Assembly: GCA_032622095.1 (NCBI GenBank)
Contig: CP136069.1
Coordinates: 104,808,278-104,872,277 of the forward strand
Reading direction: 5' to 3'
DNA: 64,000 bases
DNA from: Siphonodentalium dalli
Lineage: Eukaryota > Mollusca > Scaphopoda > Gadilida > Siphonodentaliidae
Each line of letters starts with the position of its first letter. Within the stretch, counting starts at the first letter, position 1. The position numbers were made by a program, and so were the translations under genes. Of the stretch, positions 1 to 11,005 are shown piece by piece. The notes under the pieces were generated by a model. That model was not told where the DNA came from and made no database searches. It saw only the letters and a list, made by a program, of their open reading frames with translations.

Positions 1-820
1 ATAGCGACGACAATTTTTGCGGGATAATATCAGTTTTACACGGGGCATACGAGATTGTTATGACCCGTGTAAAATCTGTCTTCTCTATATAGCGACGACA
101 ATTTTTGCGGGGTAATATCAGTTTTACACGGGGCATACGAGATTGTTATGACCCGTCTAAAATATGTCTTATCTATATAGCGACGACAATTTTTGCGGGA
201 TAATATCAGTTTTACACGGGGCATACGAGATTGTTATGACCCGTGTAAAATCTGTCTTCTCTATATAGCGACGACATTTTTTGAGAGATAATATCAGTTT
301 TACACGGGGCATACGAGATTGTTATGACCCGTGTAAAATATGTCTTCTCTATATAGCGACGACAATTTTTGCGGGATAATATCAGTTTTACACGGGGCAT
401 ACGAGATTGTTATGACCCGTGTAAAATCTGTCTTCTCTATATAGCGACGACAATTTTTGCGGGATAATATAATTTTTACACGGGGCATACGAGATTGTTA
501 TGACCCGTGTAAAATATGTCTTCTCTATATAGCGACGACAATTTTTGCGGGATAATATCAGTTTTACACGGGGAATACGAGATTGTTATGACCCGTGTAA
601 AATATGTCTTCTCTATATAGCGACGACAATTTTTGCGGGATAATATAATTTGTACACGGGGCATACGAAATTGTTATGACCCGTGTAAAATATGTCTTCT
701 CTATATAGCGACGACAATTTTTGCGGGATAATATCAGTTTTACAAGGGGGAATACGAGATTGTTATGACCCGTGTAAAATATGTCTTCTCTATATAGCGA
801 CGACAATTTTTGCGGGGTAA
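1..820. repeat. 88-bp satellite array A (runs off window start)
   Basis: Head-to-tail monomers of 88 bp; the phrase ATAGCGACGACAATTTTTGC recurs every 88 bases from position 1, giving about nine monomers. Each monomer holds an 11-bp dyad, TTTTACACGGG and CCCGTGTAAAA, around a loop of about 20 nt. Monomers differ by a few substitutions (AATCTG or AATATG, ATATCAG or ATATAAT). Short open frames on the minus strand are a by-product of the period and do not look like genes. The array continues left of the window. Confidence 0.95.
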
Positions 821-943
821 TACGAAATAAGTGTTTCCTGTTTAGTTAACATATATCGAACAAGAACACCGGGATACGGCGTGGTATGGCCCTAGAAGAA
901 ACAATGGTGCCTAAGAAGGCTTACAATTCTACAGAGGGGATAA
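821..943. repeat. satellite-flanking module, copy 1
   Basis: This segment begins TACGAAATAAGTGTTTCCTG right after array A. It is repeated almost base for base at 2849-2970 right after array B, with a one-base deletion there. The shared edge means that array and flank were copied together, as expected if the satellite is the core of a mobile element. Confidence 0.85.
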
Positions 944-1267
944 ATTTGTTATTGCAAAAGCAGACAAATAGTAGGACACATACAATGGTAGATAACTCTA
1001 TAGGGAGTGGTCAATACTATAAAACAAATGGGAAATAACTCTATTCTCCTGGATTGTTTGTAGAATGAACGAAATATAGCTGCTTTTCATCATTTTTTTC
1101 AACAAATACTCGCTTATCTCGTTTACTTTCGGAATATGTATGTTAGAGGATATAAAAGGGAGCAATACACTTCAAAAATAGTAATCGTAAATGAGTCAGA
1201 CAACCTAAATAAATGAAGCACGAGTAGCAAGATAACATCACACCAGGAATCAACGTGGCTTTGAAAG
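944..1267. other. unique AT-rich spacer between satellite arrays
   Basis: No gene, RNA or repeat could be recognised here. The sequence is not shared with the DNA after the second flank copy, so the duplicated module ends at about 943. Confidence 0.5.
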
Positions 1268-2848
1268 ATGTACATTAGACTTTCAAACTTTTGCCGGGTC
1301 ATATAAATTCTACTAGGGGGATACGAGATTGTTATGACCTTGTAAAAATCTGTCTTCTCTATAAAAAGACGACAATTTTTGCCGGGTAATATCAGGGCAT
1401 ACGAGATTGTTATGACCGTCTTCTTGTTTAGCGACGACAATTTTTGCGGGATAATATCAGTTTTACACGGGGGATACGAGATTGTTATGACCCGTGTAAA
1501 ATCTGTCTTCTCTATATAGCGACGGCATTTTTTGCGGGATAATATCAGTTTTACACGGGGCATACGAGATTGTTATGACCCGTGTAAAATCTGTCTTCTC
1601 TATATAGTGACGACATTTTTTGCGGGATAATATCAGTTTTACACGGGGCATACGAGATTGTTATGACCCGTGTAAAATCTGTCTTCTCTATATAGCGACG
1701 ACATTTGTTGCGGGATAATATCAGTTTTACACGGGACCCGTGTAAAATCTGTCTTCTCTATATAGCGACGACATTTTTTGCGGGATAATATCAGTTTTAC
1801 ACGGGGCATACGAGATTGTTATGACCCGTGTAAAATCTGTCTTCTCTATATAGCGACGACATTTTTTGCGGGATAATATCAGTTTTACACGGGGCATACG
1901 AGATTGTTATGACCCGTGTAAAATCTGTCTTCTCTATATAGCGACGACAATTTTTGAGGGGTAATATCAATTTTACACGGGGCATACGAGATTGTTATGG
2001 CCCGTGTAAAATCTGTCTTCTCTATATAGCGACGACAATTTTTGCGGGATAATATCAGTTTTACAAGGGGGAATACGAGATTGTTATGACCCGTGTAAAA
2101 TCTGTCTTCGCTATATAGCGACGACAATTTTTGCGGGATAATATCAGTTTTACAAGGGGGAATACGAGATTGTTATGACCCGTGTAAAATCTGTCTTCTC
2201 TATATAGCGACGACAATTTTTGCGGGATAATATCAGTTTTACACGGGGCATACGAGATTGTTATGACCCGCGTGTAAAATCTGTCTTCTCTATATAGCGA
2301 CGACATTTTTTGCGGGATAATATAATTTTTACACGGGGCATACGAGATTGTTATGACCCGTGTAAAATCTGTCTTCTCTATATAGCGACGACAATTTTTG
2401 CGGGATAATATAATTTTTACACGTGGCATACGAGATTGTTATGACCCGTGCAAAATATGTCTTCTCTATATAGCGACGACAATTTTTGCGGGATAATATA
2501 ATTTTTACACGGGGCATACAAGATTGTTATGACCCGTGTAAAATATGTCTTCTCTATATAGCGACGACAATTTTTGCGGGATAATATCAGTTTTACACGA
2601 GGCATACGAGATTGTTATGACCCGTGTAAAATATGTCTTCTCTATATAGCGACGACAATTTTTGCGGGATAATATAATTTTTACACGGGGCATACGAGAT
2701 TGTTATGACCCGTGTAAAATATGTCTTCTCTATATAGCGACGACAATTTTTGCCGGGTAATATCAGTTTTACACGGGGCATACGAGATTGTTATGACCCG
2801 TGTAAAATATGTCTTCTCTATATAGCGACGACAATTTTTGCGGGGTAA
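1268..2848. repeat. 88-bp satellite array B
   Basis: About sixteen further copies of the 88-bp monomer, preceded at 1268-1436 by decayed, shortened monomers. One monomer (1690-1760) has lost the loop between its dyad arms, and another (about 2266) has two extra bases in the right arm. Units tend to become more regular toward the right end, as is common when array edges decay. Confidence 0.93.
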
Positions 2849-2970
2849 TACGAAATAAGTGTTTCCTGTTTAGTTAACATATATCGAACAAGAACACCGG
2901 GATACGGCGTGGTATGGCCCTAGAAGAACAATGGTGCCTAAGAAGGCTTACAATTCTACAGAGGGGATAA
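2849..2970. repeat. satellite-flanking module, copy 2
   Basis: Second copy of the module at 821-943, directly after array B. Similarity stops at GAGGGGATAA; the DNA beyond differs from that after copy 1. Confidence 0.85.
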
Positions 2971-3109
2971 TAGATTATATGCGCATAATGGACATTATAT
3001 ATATTATCGGTACATTGAAAGAAAATACAAATTTTTTTTCAGGATCATATTCCTTTAACATGTACCAATCAATAAGAAGTAGGTATCAAACATGTAAGCA
3101 TTAATGGAC

Positions 3110-3880
3110 ACATTTATTTGCAATTTTGGGGTAAAACAGGGTCAGTCTTTTCACACTGCTCGTTAATATGTATCTTTATACCAATCTTATTCACGAACTT
3201 AAAGACTAAACATTGGGGTTGATTTACATTTTCCTCGGTTGCTTATGCAGATGATTTTTGTTTTGGTAGCAGAAAATGAAACTGATATACAGTGGGAAAT
3301 TTATGTTGTAAATGGGGTATGGCTATCACTATAGATAAACTAAAATTGTTCATTTAAGATGTGTAAATCTGCTGATTTGACATCTTATAGATTTGTTTTT
3401 AATAATAATGTAGTAGGAATTGAAGAAAATTATAAGTATCTTAAAATAAAATAAAAATTTAAATGGTGGTTTTGGCATTATTCTGGCAAAGTCAGCCGTA
3501 ATATAAAAAATGCACACACCAAATGACATCGGTTTTAAGACATATAAGAAAAACTCTTTCTTAATTATGTAAGTCGGATAATGGACTTCAGCTGTTTGGG
3601 GCTATAAGAAATAACATTATATAGCTATTATCCAATACAGGGCTTTCAGGTATTTTCTAGGGGTGCATAGGTGTTGTCCGCTGTTGGCTATAGATGGGGA
3701 AATTGGTATTCAGACAAGCAGAATGCTACTCTGGGTGAACATGGGTAGACTTTGGAATCATTTAATAAAATTGGTGTGCATCCTTTGGTTAATTAGTACT
3801 TGCTGATGTAAACATGACTTCGAATTTTGTATATATACAAACTCTATGTAAGGAAGTTTTTCAATAAAGACTCATGAGAA
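3110..3880 (+). pseudogene. decayed non-LTR retrotransposon reverse transcriptase fragment
   Basis: Reading across several frameshifts and stops gives pieces of a LINE-type reverse transcriptase. At about 3128 there is a VKQGQS-like version of the conserved VKQGCPLSP region, then LYTNLI. At about 3245 is YADDF, the catalytic metal-binding motif, followed by LVAENETD. After 3620 comes RAFRYFLGVHR with a downstream GEIGIQ, typical of the C-terminal part of jockey/CR1/RTE-like elements in many invertebrates. No continuous frame remains, so it is not functional. It is unrelated in sequence detail to the LINE at 33-45 kb. The motifs are visible; the clade is not determined. Confidence 0.7.
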
Positions 3881-3946
3881 CACAAAGAGGCCTACACAAT
3901 TTTGAACTATGTTCCAAAATTACGTACTTTAACAGGGTTCCCGCGG

Positions 3947-4090
3947 GTCCTTGAAAACCCTTGAACACCCTTGAATATGAAAATCCATATTCAAGGCCCT
4001 TGAAAACCCTTGTATTTCACCAAACTCCTTGAAAACCCTTGAATAATAGACATGTAAACACCCTTGAAAAGTTGGCAAAGCCTTGAATTT
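3947..4090 (+). repeat. hAT left subterminal repeats
   Basis: Six or so variants of CCTTGAAAACCCTTGAA in a row. The same motif in the same orientation is at 7085-7180. Subterminal repeats of this kind are usual transposase binding sites in hAT elements; that role here is inferred. Confidence 0.65.
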
Positions 4091-4369
4091 GCAGTCCGTT
4101 ATGATCGCGGAATAAGGCACAATTACCCAGCGATTGGCAGAACAATAATTACGTACTAGTATGGTAAAATTGTGGAGTATTTACGGTAATTCCTGGTAAA
4201 ACCGGCGATCGACTTCCGCTTTGTTTTAATCTTTGGTTGAGTTCCATTACCGTTTGTTTGCGGCTCTGTGATTGGGTAAGAACCGAACAGCTTTTGTTTC
4301 GATGTATCTAATTAGTCACAAGTGCATTCCCACACGAAATAAAAAAATATCTTGCATTAAAATGAAAGT

Positions 4370-6787
4370 ATGCCAGGTGGTAAATGCCGATTCCAAACTT
4401 CGTGGCGAACAAAATTCGAGTGGGCAGAGTCCGTGGAAGGCCAAGCATGCCAGGCCCGATGTTGACTGTGCTTAAAAATAATAGATGTTGCCAATATGGG
4501 GGAGTATGCCTTAGTTTCCCATTCCAACGGCGAAAAACACAAAAAGACATCCCGAGAAATCAACAACACCGTTCCACTGACTCACTTCACTGGAAGATCA
4601 AACACTGTGTCGAATTCTCAAAATACAGCTCTTGGAGTTAATGAACAATCTGCATCAAATATGCATGCTCAACGCTCCAGTAACATATCTTTGGCATCTG
4701 GAAATAATGTGTTGTGTGCTGAAATCTTGTGGGTTATGAAAGTTGTTGGCAGTCACTATTCATATAACAGTTGCACATCAATAGAGGGAATTTTCCAAAA
4801 AATGTTTCCAGATAGTGAAATTGCGAAACAATTTACCTGTGGTGAGAACAAAGCTATGTACCTGTGTGTGTTTGGTATTGGAGCGTATTTGGAACATCAA
4901 ACAATTGATAAACTTAAAGATGATAGGATAAAAAATATAGTGCTGATGTTCGATGAATCCGAAAATAAAAGTCTGCTGAAAAAACAATTGGACATATATA
5001 TTCGGTACTTTGACGAAGTAAAAAACTGTGTGGTGACAAAATATTTTGACTCAGAATTCATGGGACACGCTCGTGCTGTTGACCTGCTGCCAGTGCTGTT
5101 GAAACGCCTGGAGAAGATAGAAGCTTTTCACAAAATAACTCAGTTGTCCATGGATGGCCCAAATGTTAACTGGAAATTGTTTGAGTTGTTATTGAGTACT
5201 CTTGCAGAAAAAACGCAACTGATAAATATTGGTAGCTTTGGGTTACATACAATCCACAATTCATTCAAAAATGGCTTCAGCAGTTCTGTTGTCCCTCAAA
5301 TTTTGAAGGCATTACATTGGCTGTTTAAGAGTTCTCCAGCCCGAAGAGAAGACTTTATTGCGATAACAAAAGGTGATATTTTCCCACTGAAATATTGTGG
5401 ACACCGTTGGCTAGAAAACAAATCAGTTGCAAATCGTGCGTTTCAGATATGGCCTGACATAGTTAAATATATAGCTGCCGTACAGAAGAGCAGAATTTAT
5501 ACTACTCCCACAAGTCAATCCTTCAAGACCTTATCGAACGCCATAGATGACAAAACAATTCTTGTTCAAATTGCTTTTTTCGAACATGTTTCAACAACAC
5601 TGTTTCCGTTTCTGGAGATATTTCAAAGTGACAAACCTTTAATGCCGTTCTTATGCACTCACATTGAGAAGATATTAAGGCGGCTTATGTCTAAGGTTAT
5701 TAAACCTGAAGTTCTACGTCGAGCAATATCATTACAACAACTGATGGATATTAAAATGGAACCCAATCTGATGAACTATAAAAATGTCGACCTTGGTTTC
5801 AAAGTTGAAGGTGTCATACGTGATCTTGTTAAGAAATAAAAAGTATCTGAAAGAGGTGTCATGGAAGTTCGAACAGCTAGTCGGAACATTCTATGTGATA
5901 TTATCCGTCACATATTGTTAAAATCACCAGTAAAATATTCATTGGCAAGGAATATGGATTGTATAAATCCTACTTTGATTATATCAAAACCAGAGTCTGC
6001 AAAACTTCACTTTAAGTCATTAGTTCGACAATTTATAGACTTGAAAAAAATTGATGAAGGTTCTGGTGATTCTGCGAAGGATAAGTTCACAGAATTTACA
6101 AATCGTGTGACAAAACTCAATGGTGATAACAAGGAACAATTCATGTCCTATGATCCCCTGAAGAGCATAAGTTTAGACACATTCATGTATGACAACATCA
6201 GACACATCATGAAACTTGCACCTTCACATTCTTATTCAAATATGTGGTCTGTGGTTAAAATTATACTTACATTGTCACATGGACAAGCAACTGTTGAACG
6301 TGGGTTTTCAATCAACAAGGAGATAGTAGTGGACAACTTGCATGCTGAATCATTGATAGCACAGCGGCGAATTTGTCACTACCTAAATGATATTGATGGA
6401 ATTTCCAACTTTTCAATCAACAATAAAATGCTTCAATATGCCTCAGCAGCTCGCGATCGACAGCGTTATCGCATATATCTTGAGGATAAAAAGAAAAGTA
6501 CTGTTGTCTCCTCAAGAGCAGCAAAACGTAAAGGAATACAAGACGAACTGAGGCAAAGTAAAGTTAAACGTAAACAGCTTAATGCTGATATTCAGACTCT
6601 GACTACTTCAGCAGACAATAAAGCAGAGTTATGTGAGAAATCACGTGGCTCAAAAATGAAGGACCTCATTATGGAATCAAATGCTCTCAGAAAAGCAGCT
6701 AAGGCGAAACGCGAATTCATCTCAGACATTGATGTCAAAATTAAAGAATTGGAGAAATGCCTGGAAAATGATGATGCTGCCTTGTAG
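4370..6787 (+). pseudogene. hAT-like transposase with BED-type zinc finger, two in-frame stops
   Basis: One reading frame runs from ATG 4370 to TAG 6787, about 805 codons, interrupted by TGA at 4463-4465 and TAA at 5837-5839 and by no frameshift. Residues 1-50 form a BED-like finger: W and FEWAE near the start, a C-x2-C pair whose middle is the TGA, then DVANMGEYALVSH and H five residues on. Catalytic-core signs follow: FDES at about 4950, LSMDGPNVNW at about 5144, HTIHNSF at about 5246, HRWLENKS at about 5404, and VERGFSINKE at about 6292, which carries the usual hAT glutamate near the dimerisation region. The C-terminus is basic and helical. An uninterrupted part starting at ATG 4496 lacks the finger's cysteines. 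The product would cut and rejoin the element's ends in the nucleus. With two stops it is probably inactive, unless either stop is a sequencing error or is read through. Confidence 0.85.
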
Positions 6788-7084
6788 CTGCATATTGAAA
6801 AAATGTAATGTCATTAATTATGTTACCATGTTTAATTAGAGTTTTATATACATAAAAATATTGTTCTCAACACTTTTTATCTCACTAAATGCCTTACACT
6901 GGTTGGGACTTTGTGTGAAGTACTTTATTGCCAGAAATACTACATAATATGAGTGTCAGTATAATTAAACAGATATACCATGTTCATGTGATTGGATTTT
7001 AGAACAAACACTGCCTTTGAGCATCTAATTTGCATTGCTAGCAGCTCTTAGACAGTGCTTCCCACAATCCATTAAATATCCATT

Positions 7085-7180
7085 AACTCCTGGAAAATCC
7101 TTGAATTTTGACCCCGTCACTCCTGGAAAACCCTTGAATTTCACACCCTGATACTCCTGGAAAACCCTTGTATTTCACAT
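7085..7180 (+). repeat. hAT right subterminal repeats
   Basis: Three units of ACTCCTGGAAAACCCTTG followed by variants of AATTTCAC, matching the left-end set in the same orientation. Confidence 0.65.
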
Positions 7181-7202
7181 TGAAATGTGTGCAGGAACCC
7201 TG

Positions 7203-7540
7203 TTTAAAATGGCATATGAAACTGAGTAGTATGTAGCTATGAATATACACAAATAACAATGTTCTATCTTTGCACAATTCCGATGTGCCATTCTCCCTTT
7301 AAGGGTTGAAACCGGACATTTTAAGAATAAATAATTACATCCACTTAATTTTCTATAATATTTTGCCATTAGTTTCCAAAAAGGTAATATGTTTAAATAG
7401 GATAATTACATTAGGGCGGAAGTGAACATTGAGCATAGGAATTTTGCCATGGCAACATCACTATAAAGTTCCTACTATTTAATTATAATTCCTACTGAAA
7501 AAGTATATATTTTTTATTGATATTTTTAACTGATATGTAA
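7203..7540. other. AT-rich intergenic DNA
   Basis: Host or older repeat DNA outside the hAT element. No coding, RNA or repeat signal was recognised. Confidence 0.5.
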
Positions 7541-7544
7541 TTAA

Positions 7545-7699
7545 AAGGAATAATCTTCATTCCTGATATCTTTCCCACAGTATAAATACATTTGTGAAGA
7601 TCACAAACTTTTATAAATCGCTTCGTGATTTATATGTTTGTGATTTTGACCAATGTATTTTATACTCTGTAATTATATCAGGAAATGGAAGATTATACC
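7545..7699. mobile_element. 155-bp hairpin MITE with TTAA flanks
   Basis: Nearly the whole segment folds on itself. The left arm runs from GGAATAATCTTC through TCACAAAC to TATAAATCGC, and the right arm is its inverse with about a dozen mismatches; the turn lies near 7618-7626. TTAA lies at 7541-7544 and 7700-7703. No coding capacity. The TTAA flanks suggest a piggyBac- or Kolobok-type helper, which is inference. Confidence 0.7.
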
Positions 7700-7703
7700 T
7701 TAA

Positions 7704-8955
7704 GAAACTCCATGAACACATTTGTGTCATATCATGTGTAACTTAAGAGATTCAAGATGAAACTATAGTATGAAACTAACAGTATCACTATTTAAATCCC
7801 TACCTGAAAGAATACCTGGATTGTTATCGGAAGGAAAATTTTAGGATGAATTAATAATAGAAATACTATCTTATTCACGACAATTATCAAATTATCTCTC
7901 TTGTCGCATTTAAAAAATGAAAGAATTATTTATATATCAAACTATTGATTATATTAGTGATTACCACATACATTCAATGAATTTAATAGAATGAAAGTTT
8001 AATTTTCTTTTTCAGGACTTGATATGGAAACTATTCCATATAAAACATACATATGATTGATATTAAGTGTGACTTATAGGCCTTATTGGCTGTGTGTTTA
8101 TTGTATTTTTCCCATTATATTGAATTTTATTATACATACACATGTCACAAAAATAAATGATATCCATCTCTCTCTCTCGCTATGTTCAAGTGTGTTCCAA
8201 GGAGAATATTATCATCATTCCAAAGGACAATATATGGGGTACACACACAAGTCAATTAGAGAGAAGGAAAATTTCAATCGTATCCAGGACACATGGGACA
8301 TAATAAAAGAAAGATAAGATTGCATTTAAATCATTATAACAAACAATCCTGACAAAGTTTTTAACAAACTAAACTAGACAAATGCACAGGATTGGAGATT
8401 AGTGCGCTTTTCCCCTTAAGAAACTTGGGTTTTTCTTAACAGTCAACAAATTCCACGTCTTCAGTGTATCTTCAAACATAACCTTCACACCATTAATGTC
8501 ATTCTTAAATTTCTTATTTAGAAAGTTTTCATATTGCGTCTATGCTGCAAGATATACAACAAAAGAATGTAACTACAGCAACACTATGCTAACTATGGCT
8601 TACCGTTGATCGATTGTCAGAAGGCTTATCGATTGTCAGAAGGCGTGTCTCAGTCCAATAAAATGTTTACATGCTAAATAATTTTTATTGTATGTGAAGA
8701 ATTCTTATTGCTTTGTTATGACAGTAGGCACTTTTATGCTTATAGCTAAAAGCTGTTGTGTTATTTTTAATCTGTTATTTTAATTTATTGTTAATTGTTA
8801 TTGAATATTGATAGGCAGAATGTGATATTCATTTCATCTGATTACCTCATCTGTGGCATTAACATTCTTTTATTGTTTATTTAGTCCAGCTCTAATCTGT
8901 CCCTTATATAAAAAAAAACCATGGGGATTGGAACAGGTAAAATTATATAACCAGG
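7704..8955. other. AT-rich DNA without recognised genes
   Basis: No ORF with recognisable motifs. A short direct repeat, ATCGATTGTCAGAAGGC, occurs twice at about 8608-8646. A (TCTC)n run sits near 8168. Otherwise nothing was recognised. Confidence 0.5.
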
Positions 8956-9055
8956 GTGTTTCTCTGGTTAAGTGGACCAACCCATGTATTTACTCTGGTG
9001 AAATGGACTGGCCCATATATTTCTATATTCAGTCCAGATCAAGTCAGTATGGTAG

Positions 9056-9100
9056 AAGGTTTGGGTTAAACATCTGCTGATCATGATCGGCCTCTCGTTA
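9056..9100 (+). repeat. GGGTTAAACATCTG hairpin module, copy 1
   Basis: The motif GGGTTAAACATCTGC is followed by a stem (TGATCATGATCGGC) and CCTCTCGTT. Better-preserved copies are at 46267-46316, 57992-58043 and, inverted, 62205-62256. Confidence 0.6.
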
Positions 9101-9939
9101 CCTGATTAAAACACGCTCCCACTGTGAAAGATATAAGACAACCTGGAGACCAATCTGATTTATTGAAATTAAGCTATTTTAGCTATCATGTTTTACAAGC
9201 TTTAAAGGATTTCCTTAATACTTGGTAGGAGCATTGCTATAAGACCTAGTTTATAAATTGTTCATAGAGTGAATTTTAGGGCCAACCGACGGGTCAGAAG
9301 ATTAACTTGGATGCCTGGGCTATGGGGTTTTCATGGATTTCATCTCGAGAACAGAAATTGATGCTTTTCTATGTATGAACAAAATATATTTGTTACTATA
9401 GAGCATTTTAATAGGGCTGTTATTATTTTATCATGTCAGGGGGTCCAAGGCGGGAGGCAACAAAAGGGTCAGATAACACTAAATCAAGTAAGTACTTCAA
9501 AAATCTTTTTCTCCAGTCCAAGATGGCAGATGTTGTTAATACTTGGTGTGGATTATTGCTAGGAACCATAGTTTCCAAATTGTTCATATTGTCATGGTTG
9601 ATTGAATTTTAGGGGCCACAGAGTGCTTAGAAGATTAACATTGAAGGTTATGAATTTTATCATCCAAGCTACTTGCAAAACATTGTAATGTGTGAAACCA
9701 TTTTATTGAGGGCTACTTACTGTCTTTTATACTGTCTTACTGTCCCAGGCAATTCCAATGTTATTATTTACCTACCGATGTCAAAGTGGCACTACTAGTG
9801 TCACCAAATTCCAATAATTTGAGAATTTGTGTTATTATGCACCTTTGTCTATACATGTACTTCTTTAGTACATACAGTATAATCTATAATTGAACATCAA
9901 AACTCTAGTAGATTATAATTCTGTTCATATCTATTTACT

Positions 9940-9990
9940 ATTGCCAAGGGATGGGTTAAACATCTGCCTCTCGTAATCAGCCTCTTGTTT
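9940..9990 (+). repeat. GGGTTAAACATCTG hairpin module, copy 2
   Basis: A degraded copy: GGGTTAAACATCTGCC is intact but the stem is damaged (CTCTCGTAATCAGCC). Confidence 0.5.
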
Positions 9991-10030
9991 ACTGACTACT
10001 GTTTGCTATGGCTATGAATTATTGTTTTAA

Positions 10031-10600
10031 CCTTTCCCAATTGGATGCCTATTTTGTCAGGGCCCCAAGAGATTCTTGAATGCAACGTAACCAGAATATC
10101 TACTTGTTGATGGAGTGGTTTTATTTCTTAATAGATATTTTCTACTTTATTTGGAGAATAAATAACATCTATTCAAAATTATTTTCTTCACTAAGAACAT
10201 TCTGACTTGTGAACTCTGCTTCAATAAACTTATCAAAAGTCAGAAATCTTTGCATTTTGGATTCAAAATTACTGACAAAAAACTAAATAATAATTATAAA
10301 TTGTTCTAATGTCAAAATGCTCTACACTATATCCAAGACGAAACAGCCTCATTTCACTCATTGCTAAAAAATCGCTATGAATTGCAGACATCCCTTATTC
10401 TGCAGCAATTTCTGGTGACAGTGATTCACAGCCACCTGGTTGTTCCTTCAATGTTGTTATAACAGTAACGATCCTGTGGCGAATCACCAGAAATTGTTCA
10501 TTATATCCACTGCAAATTGGCAGAAATACCTGCAGATCTGCATACATTGTTTCAGCATCCCCAGTTTACTAGCGAACTCAGCAACGAATGATGAAACTGT
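10031..10600. other. AT-rich DNA, no gene recognised
   Basis: A 12-bp inverted pair, AATTTCTGGTGA and its complement, lies at about 10407 and 10484. Nothing else was recognised. Confidence 0.4.
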
Positions 10601-10624
10601 TAATATAAGCAATTTACACATACA

Positions 10625-11005
10625 TGTATATATATTTACACACTCTGGGATTTTACATTTGAATTTGTCGGCATATCTGCAGCCTGCATTTATGGGAATA
10701 ATGTTTTTAAATTTCACAGGCACTCTCTAGATAGGTGCTATCAAATTTGAACGATTTTCTATCAAAAACATGGCCTGTGCAGGCATCTTGGATTTTATTC
10801 TTTGATGGCTAAAATCGTCAGCATGCCCTATATGCCACATCCATCATCACCAAGCTTCATGTGGATCTTCGGGGTGACCTCTAGATTGGAACTATTAATT
10901 TTTTCCGTATTTTGTTGAAAAATATGGCTGCCAATATTGGATTTATCATTTGAATCCATCGACACACCCTGCAGTCCACATTGAAGAAATGTTTGAAATG
11001 TAAAC
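10625..11005. repeat. diverged HINE/pearl-like repeat units
   Basis: Contains the core phrases of the repeats seen better at 27180-27470: GATAGGTGCTATCAAATTTG, AACATGGCCTG followed by CATCTTGGATTTTA, GGTGACCTCTAGATTGG, and AATATGGCTGCC. These units of about 160 bp belong to the rolling-circle-type family described at 15539-17492. Confidence 0.6.

Larger units (their letters stand above)
3933..7202 (+). mobile_element. hAT-like DNA transposon, 3.27 kb
   Basis: The element begins CAGGGTTCCCGC at 3933 and ends with the inverted match GCAGGAACCCTG at 7202. It is flanked by TTTAA on both sides (3928-3932 and 7203-7207). The ends also carry related CCTTGAAAACCCTTGAA-type runs, which lie in direct rather than inverted orientation (3947-4090, 7085-7180). 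Inside is one transposase frame on the plus strand with hAT catalytic motifs. Typical hAT elements duplicate 8 bp, so the 5-bp (or 4-bp TTAA) duplication is unusual but compatible with hAT subgroups having shorter duplications. Confidence 0.82.
8956..10030. repeat. decayed tandem repeat with hairpin modules
   Basis: Two related stretches, about 9215-9330 and 9530-9640, share AATACTTGGT, TTCATA, GAATTTTAGGG-like and AGAAGATTAAC phrases at an offset of about 315 bp. A weaker third relative is near 10000-10080. Copies of a GGGTTAAACATCTG hairpin module lie at 9056-9100 and 9940-9990. It looks like an old rolling-circle-type element with a repeated core. No coding potential was seen. Confidence 0.5.

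Noticed and set aside
36-2781. Rows of ~62-codon open frames on the minus strand
   Set aside because: They repeat with the 88-bp satellite period and have no start or composition signal of their own; they follow from the tandem array.
4272-4475. Short plus-strand frame upstream of the transposase as a separate gene
   Set aside because: The zinc-finger sequence in the neighbouring frame (from 4370) explains this region as the transposase N-terminus.
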